Shown here one piece after another: positions 1-6,774 of a stretch of 8,421 nucleotides of DNA. The position numbers and the translations under genes were made by a program. Within the stretch, counting starts at the first letter, position 1; each line of letters opens with the position of its first letter. The notes beneath the pieces are model-generated. The model was not told the DNA's origin and did no database searches. It worked only from the letters and a program-made list of their open reading frames with translations. This DNA comes from Planctomycetota bacterium (lineage in GTDB: Bacteria; Planctomycetota; UBA1135; GCA-002686595). The stretch spans positions 1-8,421 of the forward strand of contig JARGOW010000135.1 in assembly GCA_029212955.1 (NCBI GenBank), read 5' to 3'.

Positions 1-1
1 G

Positions 2-118
2 GACCCTGTGATGGCCGGTTATGAATGTACGGTCCGGGCGGGCTCGATCGCCTTGCAAGCGGAGGGAACTCCGTGTGAGTTCAGGCGCGTGGAATTGACC
101 CCCTTGGCGGTGCGTTAG
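2..118 (+). CDS. C-terminal end of a DUF1080 (3-keto-disaccharide hydrolase-like) protein, partial
   Basis: This is the 3' end of a plus-strand gene whose start lies left of the window. The frame beginning at base 2 is open for 38 codons and stops at TAG 116-118. The residues end with GSIALQAEGTPCEFRRVEL and then TPLAVR. That pattern, a Gly-x-Ile-x-Leu-Gln strand, a short turn, then x-Glu-Phe-Arg-x-(Val/Ile), is how DUF1080 / 3-keto-disaccharide hydrolase domains usually end (last strands of a concanavalin-like sandwich). Such proteins are usually exported and abundant in Planctomycetota. Only the last strands are visible, so catalytic function cannot be judged. The gene converges on the DinB-like gene, with stop codons about 125 bases apart. 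The family call rests on one short motif; the reading frame itself is more secure than the name. Confidence 0.6.
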   Translation, partial: DPVMAGYECTVRAGSIALQAEGTPCEFRRVELTPLAVR

Positions 119-243
119 GGTTGTAGCCGAGTACTTTGGAAGTGGTGGCAATTAGGACCGGCTGGGTCCATTGACGCGGGTTGGTTGCCGGTGGGTCGTG
201 GACGGTTTTCATGTCCTGTCCACTTGGGCGTGGGGGATTCACA
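119..243. other. Convergent intergenic region with two small inverted repeats
   Basis: This spacer lies between the stop codons of two converging genes. It holds two candidate hairpins. GGACC 155-159 pairs with GGTCC 165-169 around a 5-base loop. GTGGAC 198-203 pairs with GTCCAC 218-223 around a 14-base loop. Neither is followed by a T-run on either strand, so neither is a textbook intrinsic terminator. They may act as weak bidirectional ends or be chance. No gene is seen here. Confidence 0.3.
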
Positions 244-735
244 CTAAAGGGCAGCCTCGGTGCCAAGCCCCAGGGCCCTGCGCCAAAGCATGATCGGGCC
301 CCCAGGGCATGAGGTATGGGCGCAGAGAATGTGCAAGACAGCGTGCCCCAGGCTGGGGAACACATCCCGGTAGCGCACGTCGGGCAGGGGACCCGCCAGG
401 GTCTGCGGGTCCAGGCTACGAAGCCGGGCTTGCACACGTTCTTGGGCGGAATCGAAGGCCGCAATCAACTCCGCGCCCAGGGGATATGCATGGGGGTCGG
501 GTACTGGCATGGATCCCGTACCGAAGGTGTCCTTCCAGGTTTCGGGCAGCCAAGGATCCATCCCGAGCTCACCGCCTATGGCCTGTGCGCTGTGTACGAG
601 GTGTCCCAGGGTCCAGGCCGGGTGATTGGGAGCTCCGGTAGGTTGGGCGACCCATTGCCCATTGGGGAGGTCTGAAACGGAACGTCGAATCAGGTCCAAG
701 GTGGCCGCGTAGCTCGCGATGATTTCATCGATCAT
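244..735 (-). CDS. DinB-like four-helix bundle protein with an incomplete metal site
   Basis: The 163-residue protein has the length and pattern of the DinB/YfiT-like superfamily, whose members are small helical bundles that often bind a divalent metal and include thiol-dependent transferases. The first helix ends near residue 22. The segment HPAWTLGHLVHSAQ (38-51) carries the usual first metal histidine, H45. A helix at about 128-141 (LGHAVLHILCAH) supplies H140, and the C-terminal WRRALGL (151-157) is typical of the family. The last histidine, normally in an H-x-G-Q motif four residues after H140, is missing: the sequence there is TSCPGGP, with Pro144 in its place, so metal binding may be impaired or local errors may be present. 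The start is supported by AGAGGA (746-741) five bases before ATG. The gene lies 109 bases downstream of the repeat protein on the same strand. Substrate unknown. Confidence 0.82.
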   Translation of the reverse strand: MIDEIIASYAATLDLIRRSVSDLPNGQWVAQPTGAPNHPAWTLGHLVHSAQAIGGELGMDPWLPETWKDTFGTGSMPVPDPHAYPLGAELIAAFDSAQERVQARLRSLDPQTLAGPLPDVRYRDVFPSLGHAVLHILCAHTSCPGGPIMLWRRALGLGTEAAL

Positions 736-813
736 AGGGATCCTCTAGCAAGAGTTCTCCGGGTTGGTGCATTGGGTGAATCGGAGCCTGGGACCGGAGT
801 GGAGCGAAGCAGC

Positions 814-835
814 GGCCGCTTACAAGTCAGCGGCC
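814..835 (-). terminator. GC-rich stem-loop just after the repeat-protein gene
   Basis: GGCCGCT 814-820 and AGCGGCC 829-835 form a perfect 7-bp stem with an 8-base loop. On the minus strand it begins about 10 bases after the TAA of the repeat-protein gene, where a 3'-end structure would be expected. There is no T-run after it, so it would be a weak or factor-dependent terminator, or an mRNA-stabilising hairpin. It separates that gene from the DinB-like gene. The left arm is part of a NotI-type palindrome at 812-819. Confidence 0.4.
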
Positions 836-844
836 CATACCAAT

Positions 845-2728
845 TTAGGGCTTGCTGAGCGGAAACACGATGCGCGCGGACGACGCCTTGGCAGGAACGG
901 TCACGTTCCCTGTCGTGTGGGTGGAATACCCCGGCGCGCTGACTTCAACTCTCAGAGCCGTGTTGGCGTCCAAGGCTTCTGTGCCCGTGTCCCAGTGGCC
1001 TTCCATGTGGGTGAAGGACATTCCCGGGGCTGTCCAGCCCGAAGCGACCGGCGCCATTTCGAATTGTCCGGGACCGGGTACGCCGGGCAAGAGTTTGATG
1101 ATGAAGGACTCGATTGGCTTGCCGGTCAGGCTGTCGACCACTTGGCCTTGCAAGTGACCCGCGCGCCTGGGGTACAGCAGGGTTTCCTGGCCGGCGTAGA
1201 TCTCTTGCTTGAGATTCGCGTAGCCGTCGGAGAAAACCTGCAAGGAGAGCGTGTCGCACCTGACGTTTGGGAATGAGAAGCGTCCATCGCGATCGGTGCT
1301 GGCACCACCGGTGGAGTAGCTTTCGCTGGGGTCTTCGATGGGGCCAGCGGTTTGGGGGTAGAGCAAAACACCGGGCATGGGCTCTCCGGACTCGTTCAAG
1401 ACTTGGCCCTCGAAGGAGAAGCCCGTATCCAAAGTCAGGAGAACATCGTGGATGTCGGCTATGGGGGAGGGGACTTCGACCTTGGCGTAGTCCAGGGCGA
1501 AGCCTTTTCGACGGGCCCAGATTGAGTGTTTGCCGGGCTTGAGGGGGCTGAGGGTGAAGGCGCCGCTCTCGTCCGTATACATACCGGTGGTTCCCTCGGG
1601 TCTGGGGTGAACTCCGAAGCTCACCCATGCGTCTGCGATGGGCGCACCTTGGGCCGAGACCACGCGGCCGGACACGCTTGCACCAGGTGCCAATTCGATT
1701 TGGATCTCCTCGGCCGAGCTCCAACCCGGCTTCGGCCGCCGGATGGTGATGGAACCGGGAACATAGCCTTCCTTTGAAGCACTGACGGGAATGCGGCGGG
1801 CATCGCGGTCCAGGTCGACCAGAACGAAGCGTCCCTCCCCATCGCTGGTGGTGGCTGTTTGTTCCTCCGGGTACGAGGCCACACGGGCCCCCGGAATCGG
1901 CGTCCCTTGTACATCCCGCACGGAACCGAGCAAGGTCATGCCTTTCTGGAGCACGACATTAGGGGCCGGATTCTCGCCTTTCTTGAGGGACCCGACGGCG
2001 AAGGTCCCGGGTCCGTAGCCGGTCGCAGTCACCTGGAATCTGGCACGCCCCTGGATCACGGTGATAGGCACGCGAAAGAATCCCTGGGCGTCGCTGTGCG
2101 CTTGGTTCATGGTGCATTGGACCAGGGCGCCCGGAATGCCCAGCCCATCCCCATCGAGAACCTGGCCGGTGACAAAGCAATCCAGGGCATAGGCGTACGG
2201 TTCGAGATCCGTGGGAGGAGCATCGCCGAGCACCACGACTCGGGAATCGCCTCCGAAGCGGTGGCCTTGCAAATCGGGTTCGGCTTCGATGGTCACAGTG
2301 CGACCAGGCGCGGGGATGGACCACTCAAAAAGCCCCTGGTCATCGGTCTTCAACGTGGTGCTTTGCAAAGGGGAACCCCCCGTGCCACGCCCCGGGAATA
2401 CGCGCAAATGAACTGTGCCATCGGGTAGCACCCCGGTTTTCCCCAGTCGCAAAAACCCGCCAATCGTCCAGTCGGCGAGGGGCTCTTCCAAAGTGGGGGA
2501 GACCGTGGTCGTTTCTCCAGTGGCTTGCACACCACTGCGAACCTCCGATTTTCCCACCCCAGAATCCAATCCCTGCTCCAGGCCCAACAAATCAGCCGTG
2601 GCCCTGTTCCCATTCAAATTCAAATCAGGGGACAGCTCCCCGGTGGCATTGTCCTGGGTCGACCACCAAGCCAATGCAACGAGAAGCCCAAGCGCCAATA
2701 GGATCAGGGAGCTGTTTCGTAGCTGCAT
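845..2728 (-). CDS. Membrane-anchored or secreted protein with tandem carboxypeptidase-regulatory-like domains
   Basis: The 627-residue protein begins with a short basic N-terminus and one hydrophobic segment (residues 7-22) with no clear signal-peptidase site after it, so it may stay anchored in the membrane. Residues 28-88 are low-complexity linker. After a divergent sandwich at about 90-170 come five units of the carboxypeptidase-regulatory-like / transthyretin-like fold, at about 186-262, 264-347, 351-436, 437-522 and 525-625. Each starts with G-x-V-x-(D/N/S)-x-x-G-x-P-(I/M)-x-G/D-A, has a TD-x-x-G-x-F turn (TSDGEGRF 294-301, TDESGAF 385-391, TDRDGRF 478-484) and ends near a Gly-Tyr or Gly-Phe strand. 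Such domains are scaffolds; no catalytic motif is seen. The ATG is preceded by a weak GGGA four bases upstream. The FG-GAP gene ends 54 bases upstream on the same strand, suggesting co-transcription and a shared envelope role. The exact function is unknown. Confidence 0.85.
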   Translation of the reverse strand: MQLRNSSLILLALGLLVALAWWSTQDNATGELSPDLNLNGNRATADLLGLEQGLDSGVGKSEVRSGVQATGETTTVSPTLEEPLADWTIGGFLRLGKTGVLPDGTVHLRVFPGRGTGGSPLQSTTLKTDDQGLFEWSIPAPGRTVTIEAEPDLQGHRFGGDSRVVVLGDAPPTDLEPYAYALDCFVTGQVLDGDGLGIPGALVQCTMNQAHSDAQGFFRVPITVIQGRARFQVTATGYGPGTFAVGSLKKGENPAPNVVLQKGMTLLGSVRDVQGTPIPGARVASYPEEQTATTSDGEGRFVLVDLDRDARRIPVSASKEGYVPGSITIRRPKPGWSSAEEIQIELAPGASVSGRVVSAQGAPIADAWVSFGVHPRPEGTTGMYTDESGAFTLSPLKPGKHSIWARRKGFALDYAKVEVPSPIADIHDVLLTLDTGFSFEGQVLNESGEPMPGVLLYPQTAGPIEDPSESYSTGGASTDRDGRFSFPNVRCDTLSLQVFSDGYANLKQEIYAGQETLLYPRRAGHLQGQVVDSLTGKPIESFIIKLLPGVPGPGQFEMAPVASGWTAPGMSFTHMEGHWDTGTEALDANTALRVEVSAPGYSTHTTGNVTVPAKASSARIVFPLSKP

Positions 2729-2782
2729 AGGATCCCATGGTACACCGAGGCCACAATCGTGGTATGGCTGCCGTGGAGGGGA

Positions 2783-4492
2783 TTACTTGAAAGTGATCCG
2801 AATGGCATCCGAGAAATTGCTCTCGCCAGTAACCGCAGGATCGGAATGGGAGTGCACGTCACGGTACCAGCATTGGAAGTACCAGGTGTCGCCCGCAAGC
2901 AACGTGGCGGAATAGGCCGGGGCGGAATTGGGGTCCGTCCAGGGGATCTCATTCAGGTCGAGGGGCAAGCTGAAGGAACCCGGCATACCGAAGTGGACTT
3001 GACCGGGCCGGTTGAAGCGGCCAATGGGACCTCCAGAAACACACAGAACGCCATCGCTTTGCATTCCGCCAGGATCCGGATAGTGCAGAACACCGTAGCC
3101 TGGCGAGCCAATGATCATTGCCATCGCGTGCGCGCCGCCGGGTAGATTTTCCACGCGCAGGACCGTGTCATTGAGGCTGGCGTCGAAACCACTTTGGCTT
3201 TCTGCGACCAAACGGGTCGGAACGCCACCAGAGTGACTGTGCCCCACGCACACGGTCTCTGAGCCGTCGAAGGTGTGGCTGAAGACATAGGCCTTGCCGG
3301 TGCCTCCGTCCAAATGTGCACCGGCGATCACATCACCGATGCCATCCCCATTGATGTCGCCGCCCGCCCGCATGGACCGACCAAAATAGCGAAAGGAAAA
3401 GGAACCTGAGATCGCATACAGGACGTCACCTGTGGCTCCGGAATACAGGCGTATGTAACCCCGGTTGTGGGCGTTGTTGAACCCGAAGCCTTGGGCGGAA
3501 ACCGCAATATCTGGAACCCCATCTCCATTGACGTCCCCAGCTCCACTCACGGCCCCACCGAAATCGTCAAAGTAGAAGTCGCCTTCGAATATGTAAATGC
3601 GCTGTCCGGTCAGTCCTGAATAAACATAAGCCTTTCCAAAGCCAATGATCCATCCACCCTTGGAGCCAACGACGAAGTCGTCATGGCCATCATTGTCGAT
3701 ATCGCCAATCCCGCTGACGGCGTCGCCGAAGGTGGACGGTCCTCCGGTTGCGTGTAGCACGGATCCATCGGCGCCCGAATAAACATCGGCACGTCCGCTG
3801 AAGTGGCCGCCTACGATGATGTCGGTGTGCCCGTCGGCGTTGACATCGCCGGCAAAACTCACCCCTGATCCGGAACTGCTGCTGGTCGCATACCCCCGAA
3901 ACGAGTGCAGGATTGCGCCTGTGGCACCGGAGAATACGTTGGTGCCTCCGCGTCCCATGGCGCTCGTTCCATAACTCACAATCACGTCGTCATAGCCGTC
4001 GGCATTCACGTCGCCACCTCCGGCAACTTGAGCGCCCATCCTTTGGCCGGCCGATCCGTTCCATTGGTATAGGATTTGGCCGTCCAATCCGGAGTAAACA
4101 AAGACCGCTCCTCCTCCGGATGTGAATTCATTGCTGGCTGTTGCGCCACATACGATGTCGGCGTATCCGTCCCCGTTGACATCTCCGGCGCCGGCGACAG
4201 CGTTGCCGAGGCTTCGCCCAGGGAAGGACTAGAGGCGAGCTCCGGTGGCTCCCGAAAATACTTCGACCGCACCTATACCGCCGGTGCTCGGTGCGGATGC
4301 AGGTGCCCCAACTACTAGGTCATCGAAACCATCTCCATCCACGTCACCGGCGAAGTCCACGCTCATTCCAAACTGCATGGCAGTGGGATCCGCATGCAAT
4401 CTTTGCAGTAGGGTTTGAGCTTGGGCGCTGTCAGCTCCAGCGAGAAGGAGGAAGTACGAAACCCCGAGAATATGAACGAAGGAGCGGATCAT
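2783..4492 (-). pseudogene. Secreted seven-bladed FG-GAP (integrin-alpha-like) propeller protein, interrupted by an in-frame TAG
   Basis: Read from ATG 4492, the frame has 569 positions before TAA, one of which (88) is TAG at 4231-4229. Residues 1-25 are a signal peptide ending in AQA before Q26. Seven calcium-loop motifs of the FG-GAP type start at about residues 50, 104, 161, 216, 264, 320 and 379 (DVDGDGFDD, DVNGDGYAD, DVNADGYDD, DVNADGHTD, DIDNDGHDD, DVNGDGVPD, DINGDGIGD). They are spaced 48-59 apart, as expected for one seven-bladed propeller. From about 415 to the end is a beta-rich domain with DTWYFQCWYRD and a final SNFSDAIRITF, a tail that I recall from planctomycetal exported proteins. 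The stop falls between blades 1 and 2 with frame and spacing intact. The apparent start near 4087 is only an internal TTG (Leu136 of the full frame). Without readthrough only an 87-residue fragment is made. Initiation signal is weak (GGGA, 7 bases before ATG). Confidence 0.85.
4229..4231 (-). other. In-frame amber codon in the FG-GAP gene
   Basis: The triplet is TAG on the minus strand, following Gly-Ala-Thr-Gly-Ala-Arg-Leu and preceding Ser-Phe-Pro-Gly. In the five later blades the residue at this place, after the (A/S)-G-x-x-G-x-x-(L/I) turn, is Tyr (LYQW, IYIF, LYAI) or His (LHSF, LHAT). A Tyr codon TAC or TAT needs one base change to become TAG. Reassignment of TAG in this genome is unlikely, because ettA and the DUF1080 fragment both end with TAG. 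Confidence 0.9.
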
Positions 4493-4546
4493 GGTAAGTT
4501 CCCATACGGAAGAGGCAGGGGGCGCAGGCGAAGCCCCGGTTCACGC

Positions 4547-4552
4547 ATTGTA
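4547..4552 (-). promoter_or_regulatory. Possible -10 element (TACAAT) upstream of the FG-GAP gene
   Basis: On the minus strand TACAAT matches the sigma-70 consensus TATAAT at five of six bases and lies about 54 bases before the ATG at 4492. The -35 position is poor: the region 12-19 bases upstream is the T8 tract, and a TTGGGC lies too far away for normal spacing. If used, it would drive the FG-GAP gene and probably the repeat-protein gene behind it. Evidence is motif only. Confidence 0.25.
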
Positions 4553-4797
4553 TCAGGCGGGCCAAAAAAAATTGCCCAAGCGCATGGTGGCCGTTTGAAA
4601 GCCCTATGGGATAGCTCTGCCCCGGCTGGGCATTGGATTCTTCGTTTGCTTGAGCTGGAGATCGGTGAGGGAGCTCAAGGCCGTCCAAGCGAAACTAGAG
4701 GCCGCGGTAAGGCTGATTCAATGGATCAGCAAGCCGTGAACGTTTTTATCTTCCGTGTCCCTTCATGGGGATTAGGGCGCTGCGGAGCTCGTGTTGG

Positions 4798-4819
4798 GCG
4801 CAGTGATCAAATGCTGCGC
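4798..4819 (-). terminator. Stem-loop about 20 bases after ettA
   Basis: GCGCAG 4798-4803 pairs perfectly with CTGCGC 4814-4819 around a 10-base loop. On the minus strand it starts 20 bases after the TAG of ettA. No T-run follows, so it is not a classical intrinsic terminator. It could be a 3'-end stabilising structure or a partial terminator. Confidence 0.25.
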
Positions 4820-4839
4820 ATCCGGGTGAATCGCGAAGA

Positions 4840-6501
4840 CTATCGGCGCGCAAACTTGCGATGGGTTCCAGCGTTTTCCTTGATCGCTTCGGCGCGGTGG
4901 AGTTTGTAGGAATTGAAGTCGCCGTGATGGAAGACCACGTTGCCGTCCTCTTCGAATGCGAGGATATGGGTGGCGACCTTGTCCAGAAAATAGCGATCGT
5001 GGGTCACGATGATCATGCAGCCCGGATAGTGGGAGATACCTTCCTCCAGGACCCGTAGCGTTTCCAGGTCAAGGTCGTTGGTCGGCTCGTCCATGATGAT
5101 GAGGTTGGCCGGCTTGCGAAGCATCTTGGCGAGCAGGACGCGGTTGCGCATGCCTCCCGAGCATTCGCCCAGCTTGCGGACCTGGTCTTCACCCTTGAAG
5201 TTGAATCGGGAGACATAGGCGCGCGCATCCATGGTGGTGCGACCAAAGGGCAGGATTTGGTTGCCCTCGGTGATGTTTTCAAACACCGACTTGCCGTCGT
5301 CCAGGGAATCGCGGGATTGCTCGATGACCGAGGTCACAACGGTCGAGCCAATCTCGACCCGACCCGCGTCGGGCTCTTCCTGGCCCAGAATCAGCCGCAG
5401 AAGCGTGGTCTTACCCCGACCGTTGCCTCCGATCACTCCCAGTTTGGCCTGGGGGGGAATGTCGAACTCCAGTCCTTCGAATAGTATCCGGTCGCCGTAG
5501 CCCTTGGTGAGCCCGCGAATGTGAACCACCTTGTCTCCCAGGCGCGGACCCGGGGGGATACGCAACTCCACCGATTGCACCTGTTCCTCGGCGCTCACCT
5601 GGTCCGCCATCTCCTGGTAGCGCTTCAAGCGGGCATTCGATTGGGTGGTTTGAGCCTTGGGCGTGCGGCGCATCCACTCCAGCTCCTTCTCCAAGTGTTT
5701 GTCGCGAATCGCATCGTGCTTGCGTTTGACGTCGAGCCGCGTGCGTTCTGATTCGAGGTAGGCGCTGTAGTTGCCCTTGTGGGCCGTGGCCAATCCGCCA
5801 GCGACTTCGAGCATGGTGCCCACCACGTTATCGAGGAAATACCGGTCGTGGGTGATCAGAATGACGAGGCCTTGATACTCGTGCAGGTAGGTTTCGAGCC
5901 ACTGGATCGAATCCGCGTCCAAGTGGTTTGTGGGCTCGTCGAGCAGCAACATGTCGGGGTGCTCCAGCAGCAACTGGCAAAGGCCCACGCGCCGCTTTTC
6001 CCCACCGGACAGTTTGTCCACACTCCGGTCGCCATCAGGGACTTGCAGGGCGTGCATGGCTTGCTCGAGATGCTGGTCCAGGTTCCAGATGTCTTTGACA
6101 TCCATCTCGTGCTGCAGGTGGTCGAATTCCTTGGTGAGCTTGGCGAGTTCCTTTCCTTCGGCTTCACCCATCAAAGTCATCACTTCGTAGTAGCGTGCCT
6201 CCATTCCGCGCAGGTGGTTGACCGCCACTTCGATGTTGCCCTTCACATCCTTTTCGGGGTCGAGCTGGGGTTCCTGGGATAGGTAGCCCACACTGACATC
6301 GCCATTGGTTTGCGCGACGCCTTCAAATTCCTTGTCCTCCCCTGCGAGGATTCGGAGGAACGTGCTCTTACCAGCACCATTCGCCCCGATCAGCCCGATT
6401 TTGGAGTTTTCGTGGAACGCCAACGTGATGCCCTTCAGGACTTCCCGTTGCTCGTAGAATTTGTGCAGGTTTTCCACCTGGTAGACAATGCGTTCGGCCA
6501 T
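4840..6501 (-). CDS. ettA: EttA, energy-dependent translational throttle ABC-F ATPase
   Basis: This 553-residue soluble protein aligns end to end with E. coli EttA (555). ABC-F proteins have two ATPase domains and no membrane domain; EttA binds the ribosomal E site and gates the first elongation steps according to ATP/ADP. Domain 1 has Walker A GANGAGKS (39-46), signature LSGGE (164-168), Walker B MLLLDEP with Glu189, and switch His218. The arm insertion is about 95-140. The linker (PtIM) is about 243-322, with the family landmark ELEWMRRTPKAQ, and IPPGPRLGDKV follows. Domain 2 has Walker A GGNGRGKT (358-365), Walker B LIIMDEP with Glu472, and His501. Its signature is CSGGM (447-451) instead of LSGGE, which is odd. 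The ATG gives the expected N-terminus, but no clear Shine-Dalgarno precedes it. A short ORF with a better site ends 12 bases upstream, so coupling is possible. Sigma gene and ettA are 273 bases apart. Confidence 0.97.
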   Translation of the reverse strand: MAERIVYQVENLHKFYEQREVLKGITLAFHENSKIGLIGANGAGKSTFLRILAGEDKEFEGVAQTNGDVSVGYLSQEPQLDPEKDVKGNIEVAVNHLRGMEARYYEVMTLMGEAEGKELAKLTKEFDHLQHEMDVKDIWNLDQHLEQAMHALQVPDGDRSVDKLSGGEKRRVGLCQLLLEHPDMLLLDEPTNHLDADSIQWLETYLHEYQGLVILITHDRYFLDNVVGTMLEVAGGLATAHKGNYSAYLESERTRLDVKRKHDAIRDKHLEKELEWMRRTPKAQTTQSNARLKRYQEMADQVSAEEQVQSVELRIPPGPRLGDKVVHIRGLTKGYGDRILFEGLEFDIPPQAKLGVIGGNGRGKTTLLRLILGQEEPDAGRVEIGSTVVTSVIEQSRDSLDDGKSVFENITEGNQILPFGRTTMDARAYVSRFNFKGEDQVRKLGECSGGMRNRVLLAKMLRKPANLIIMDEPTNDLDLETLRVLEEGISHYPGCMIIVTHDRYFLDKVATHILAFEEDGNVVFHHGDFNSYKLHRAEAIKENAGTHRKFARR

Positions 6502-6513
6502 AGCGGCGAAAGC

Positions 6514-6603
6514 CTATCGGGGCTGGCTCGGACCGCATAGTGGGGAGAGTCCACAAATTCGAGATTGCACCGCCATGAAGGACCCGTTCGTGCGGCATTC
6601 CAT
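6514..6603 (-). CDS. Possible 29-residue leader ORF upstream of ettA
   Basis: On the minus strand an ATG at 6603 is preceded by AAAGGGAG with six bases between GGGAG (6614-6610) and the start, the best ribosome site in this intergenic region. The frame encodes 29 residues, including three Cys and a Pro-rich end (LSPLCGPSQPR), and stops at TAG 6516-6514, 12 bases before the ettA ATG. The ettA start has no good site of its own. Ribosomes finishing here could reinitiate on ettA. Leader ORFs are known to control antibiotic-resistance ABC-F genes, but I know of no such case for ettA. The ORF is short enough to be chance; a longer frame upstream in phase exists from 6717 but has no support. No known protein is recognised. 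Confidence 0.3.
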   Translation of the reverse strand: MECRTNGSFMAVQSRICGLSPLCGPSQPR

Positions 6604-6682
6604 GGTGATCTCCCTTTCAATCTGGGACTTGGACCGGACTAAGGTCATTTGGGGCAGTGGCGCAGACCGGGGGGCGGTGACT

Positions 6683-6722
6683 TCGGATCCCTGGGGTGAA
6701 ATGGGCTTTCTCCCCAATCCGA
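6683..6722 (-). other. Imperfect long hairpin between the sigma gene and ettA
   Basis: TCGGAT (6683-6688) pairs with ATCCGA (6717-6722), and TGGGG (6692-6696) with CCCCA (6712-6716). This gives an 11-bp stem with a 3-base bulge and a 15-base loop. On the minus strand the arm can instead form a smaller GGG/CCC hairpin within the same segment, so two alternative folds exist. It starts about 50 bases after the sigma stop codon and has no T-run behind it. It could terminate the sigma mRNA weakly or belong to an ettA leader. Confidence 0.3.
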
Positions 6723-6774
6723 TCCGATCGTTCGCAATGGTGCGGCCACCCCTATGGCGCGGATGTCGTAGCCC

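Larger units (their letters stand above)
4493..4839. other. 347-base gap between ettA and the FG-GAP gene; no supported gene
   Basis: This is the longest non-coding stretch in the window. It holds the 3' flank of ettA (stem-loop 4798-4819), a second small inverted repeat (GCTGAT 4712-4717 with ATCAGC 4725-4730, 7-base loop), and an A8 run at 4564-4571 that reads as T8 on the minus strand. The T8 follows a weak GC-containing stem on the minus strand and could end the ettA transcript. A possible -10 element for the FG-GAP gene lies at 4552-4547. Both strands have open frames through the gap, but these run antisense into flanking genes, use a TTG start or lack a credible ribosome site, and show no recognisable protein. 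Confidence 0.5.

Noticed and set aside
81..464. Minus-strand 127-codon frame across the DinB-like gene end and the convergent spacer
   Set aside because: Pro/Arg/Cys-rich shadow in another phase of the DinB-like gene; the DinB frame has a good ribosome site and family motifs.
736..748. Twelve bases identical to a cloning-vector polylinker (GGGATCCTCTAG), with a NotI-type site nearby
   Set aside because: The match ends after 12 bases, and its complement is the natural AGAGGATCC ribosome site of the DinB-like gene; both flanks are coherent planctomycete-like genes.
945..1724. Minus-strand 259-codon frame inside the repeat-protein gene
   Set aside because: Same strand, different phase, Arg/Pro/His-rich composition typical of an out-of-frame shadow; the overlapping frame has clear repeat domains.
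1859..2428. Plus-strand 189-codon frame antisense to the repeat protein
   Set aside because: No domain pattern, no ribosome site, and full overlap with a well-supported gene.
2783..4087. Separate 434-codon FG-GAP gene starting at 4087
   Set aside because: The apparent start is a TTG inside blade 3 with no signal peptide; the frame continues upstream as FG-GAP sequence to the TAG and beyond it to a signal peptide at 4492.
3300..4340. Recurring plus-strand motifs resembling a DNA repeat array
   Set aside because: They are the degenerate codons of the seven FG-GAP calcium loops, spaced about 48-59 codons apart, not a CRISPR or other DNA-level array.
2783..4492. TAG read as a sense codon across the genome
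   Set aside because: ettA and the DUF1080 fragment terminate at TAG at positions where family members end.
4415..4909. Plus-strand 164-codon frame that fills the gap between ettA and the FG-GAP gene
   Set aside because: It starts at TTG, runs antisense into both flanking genes, is Arg/Gly/Ser-rich and resembles no protein family; the gap being open in this frame fits GC-driven chance.
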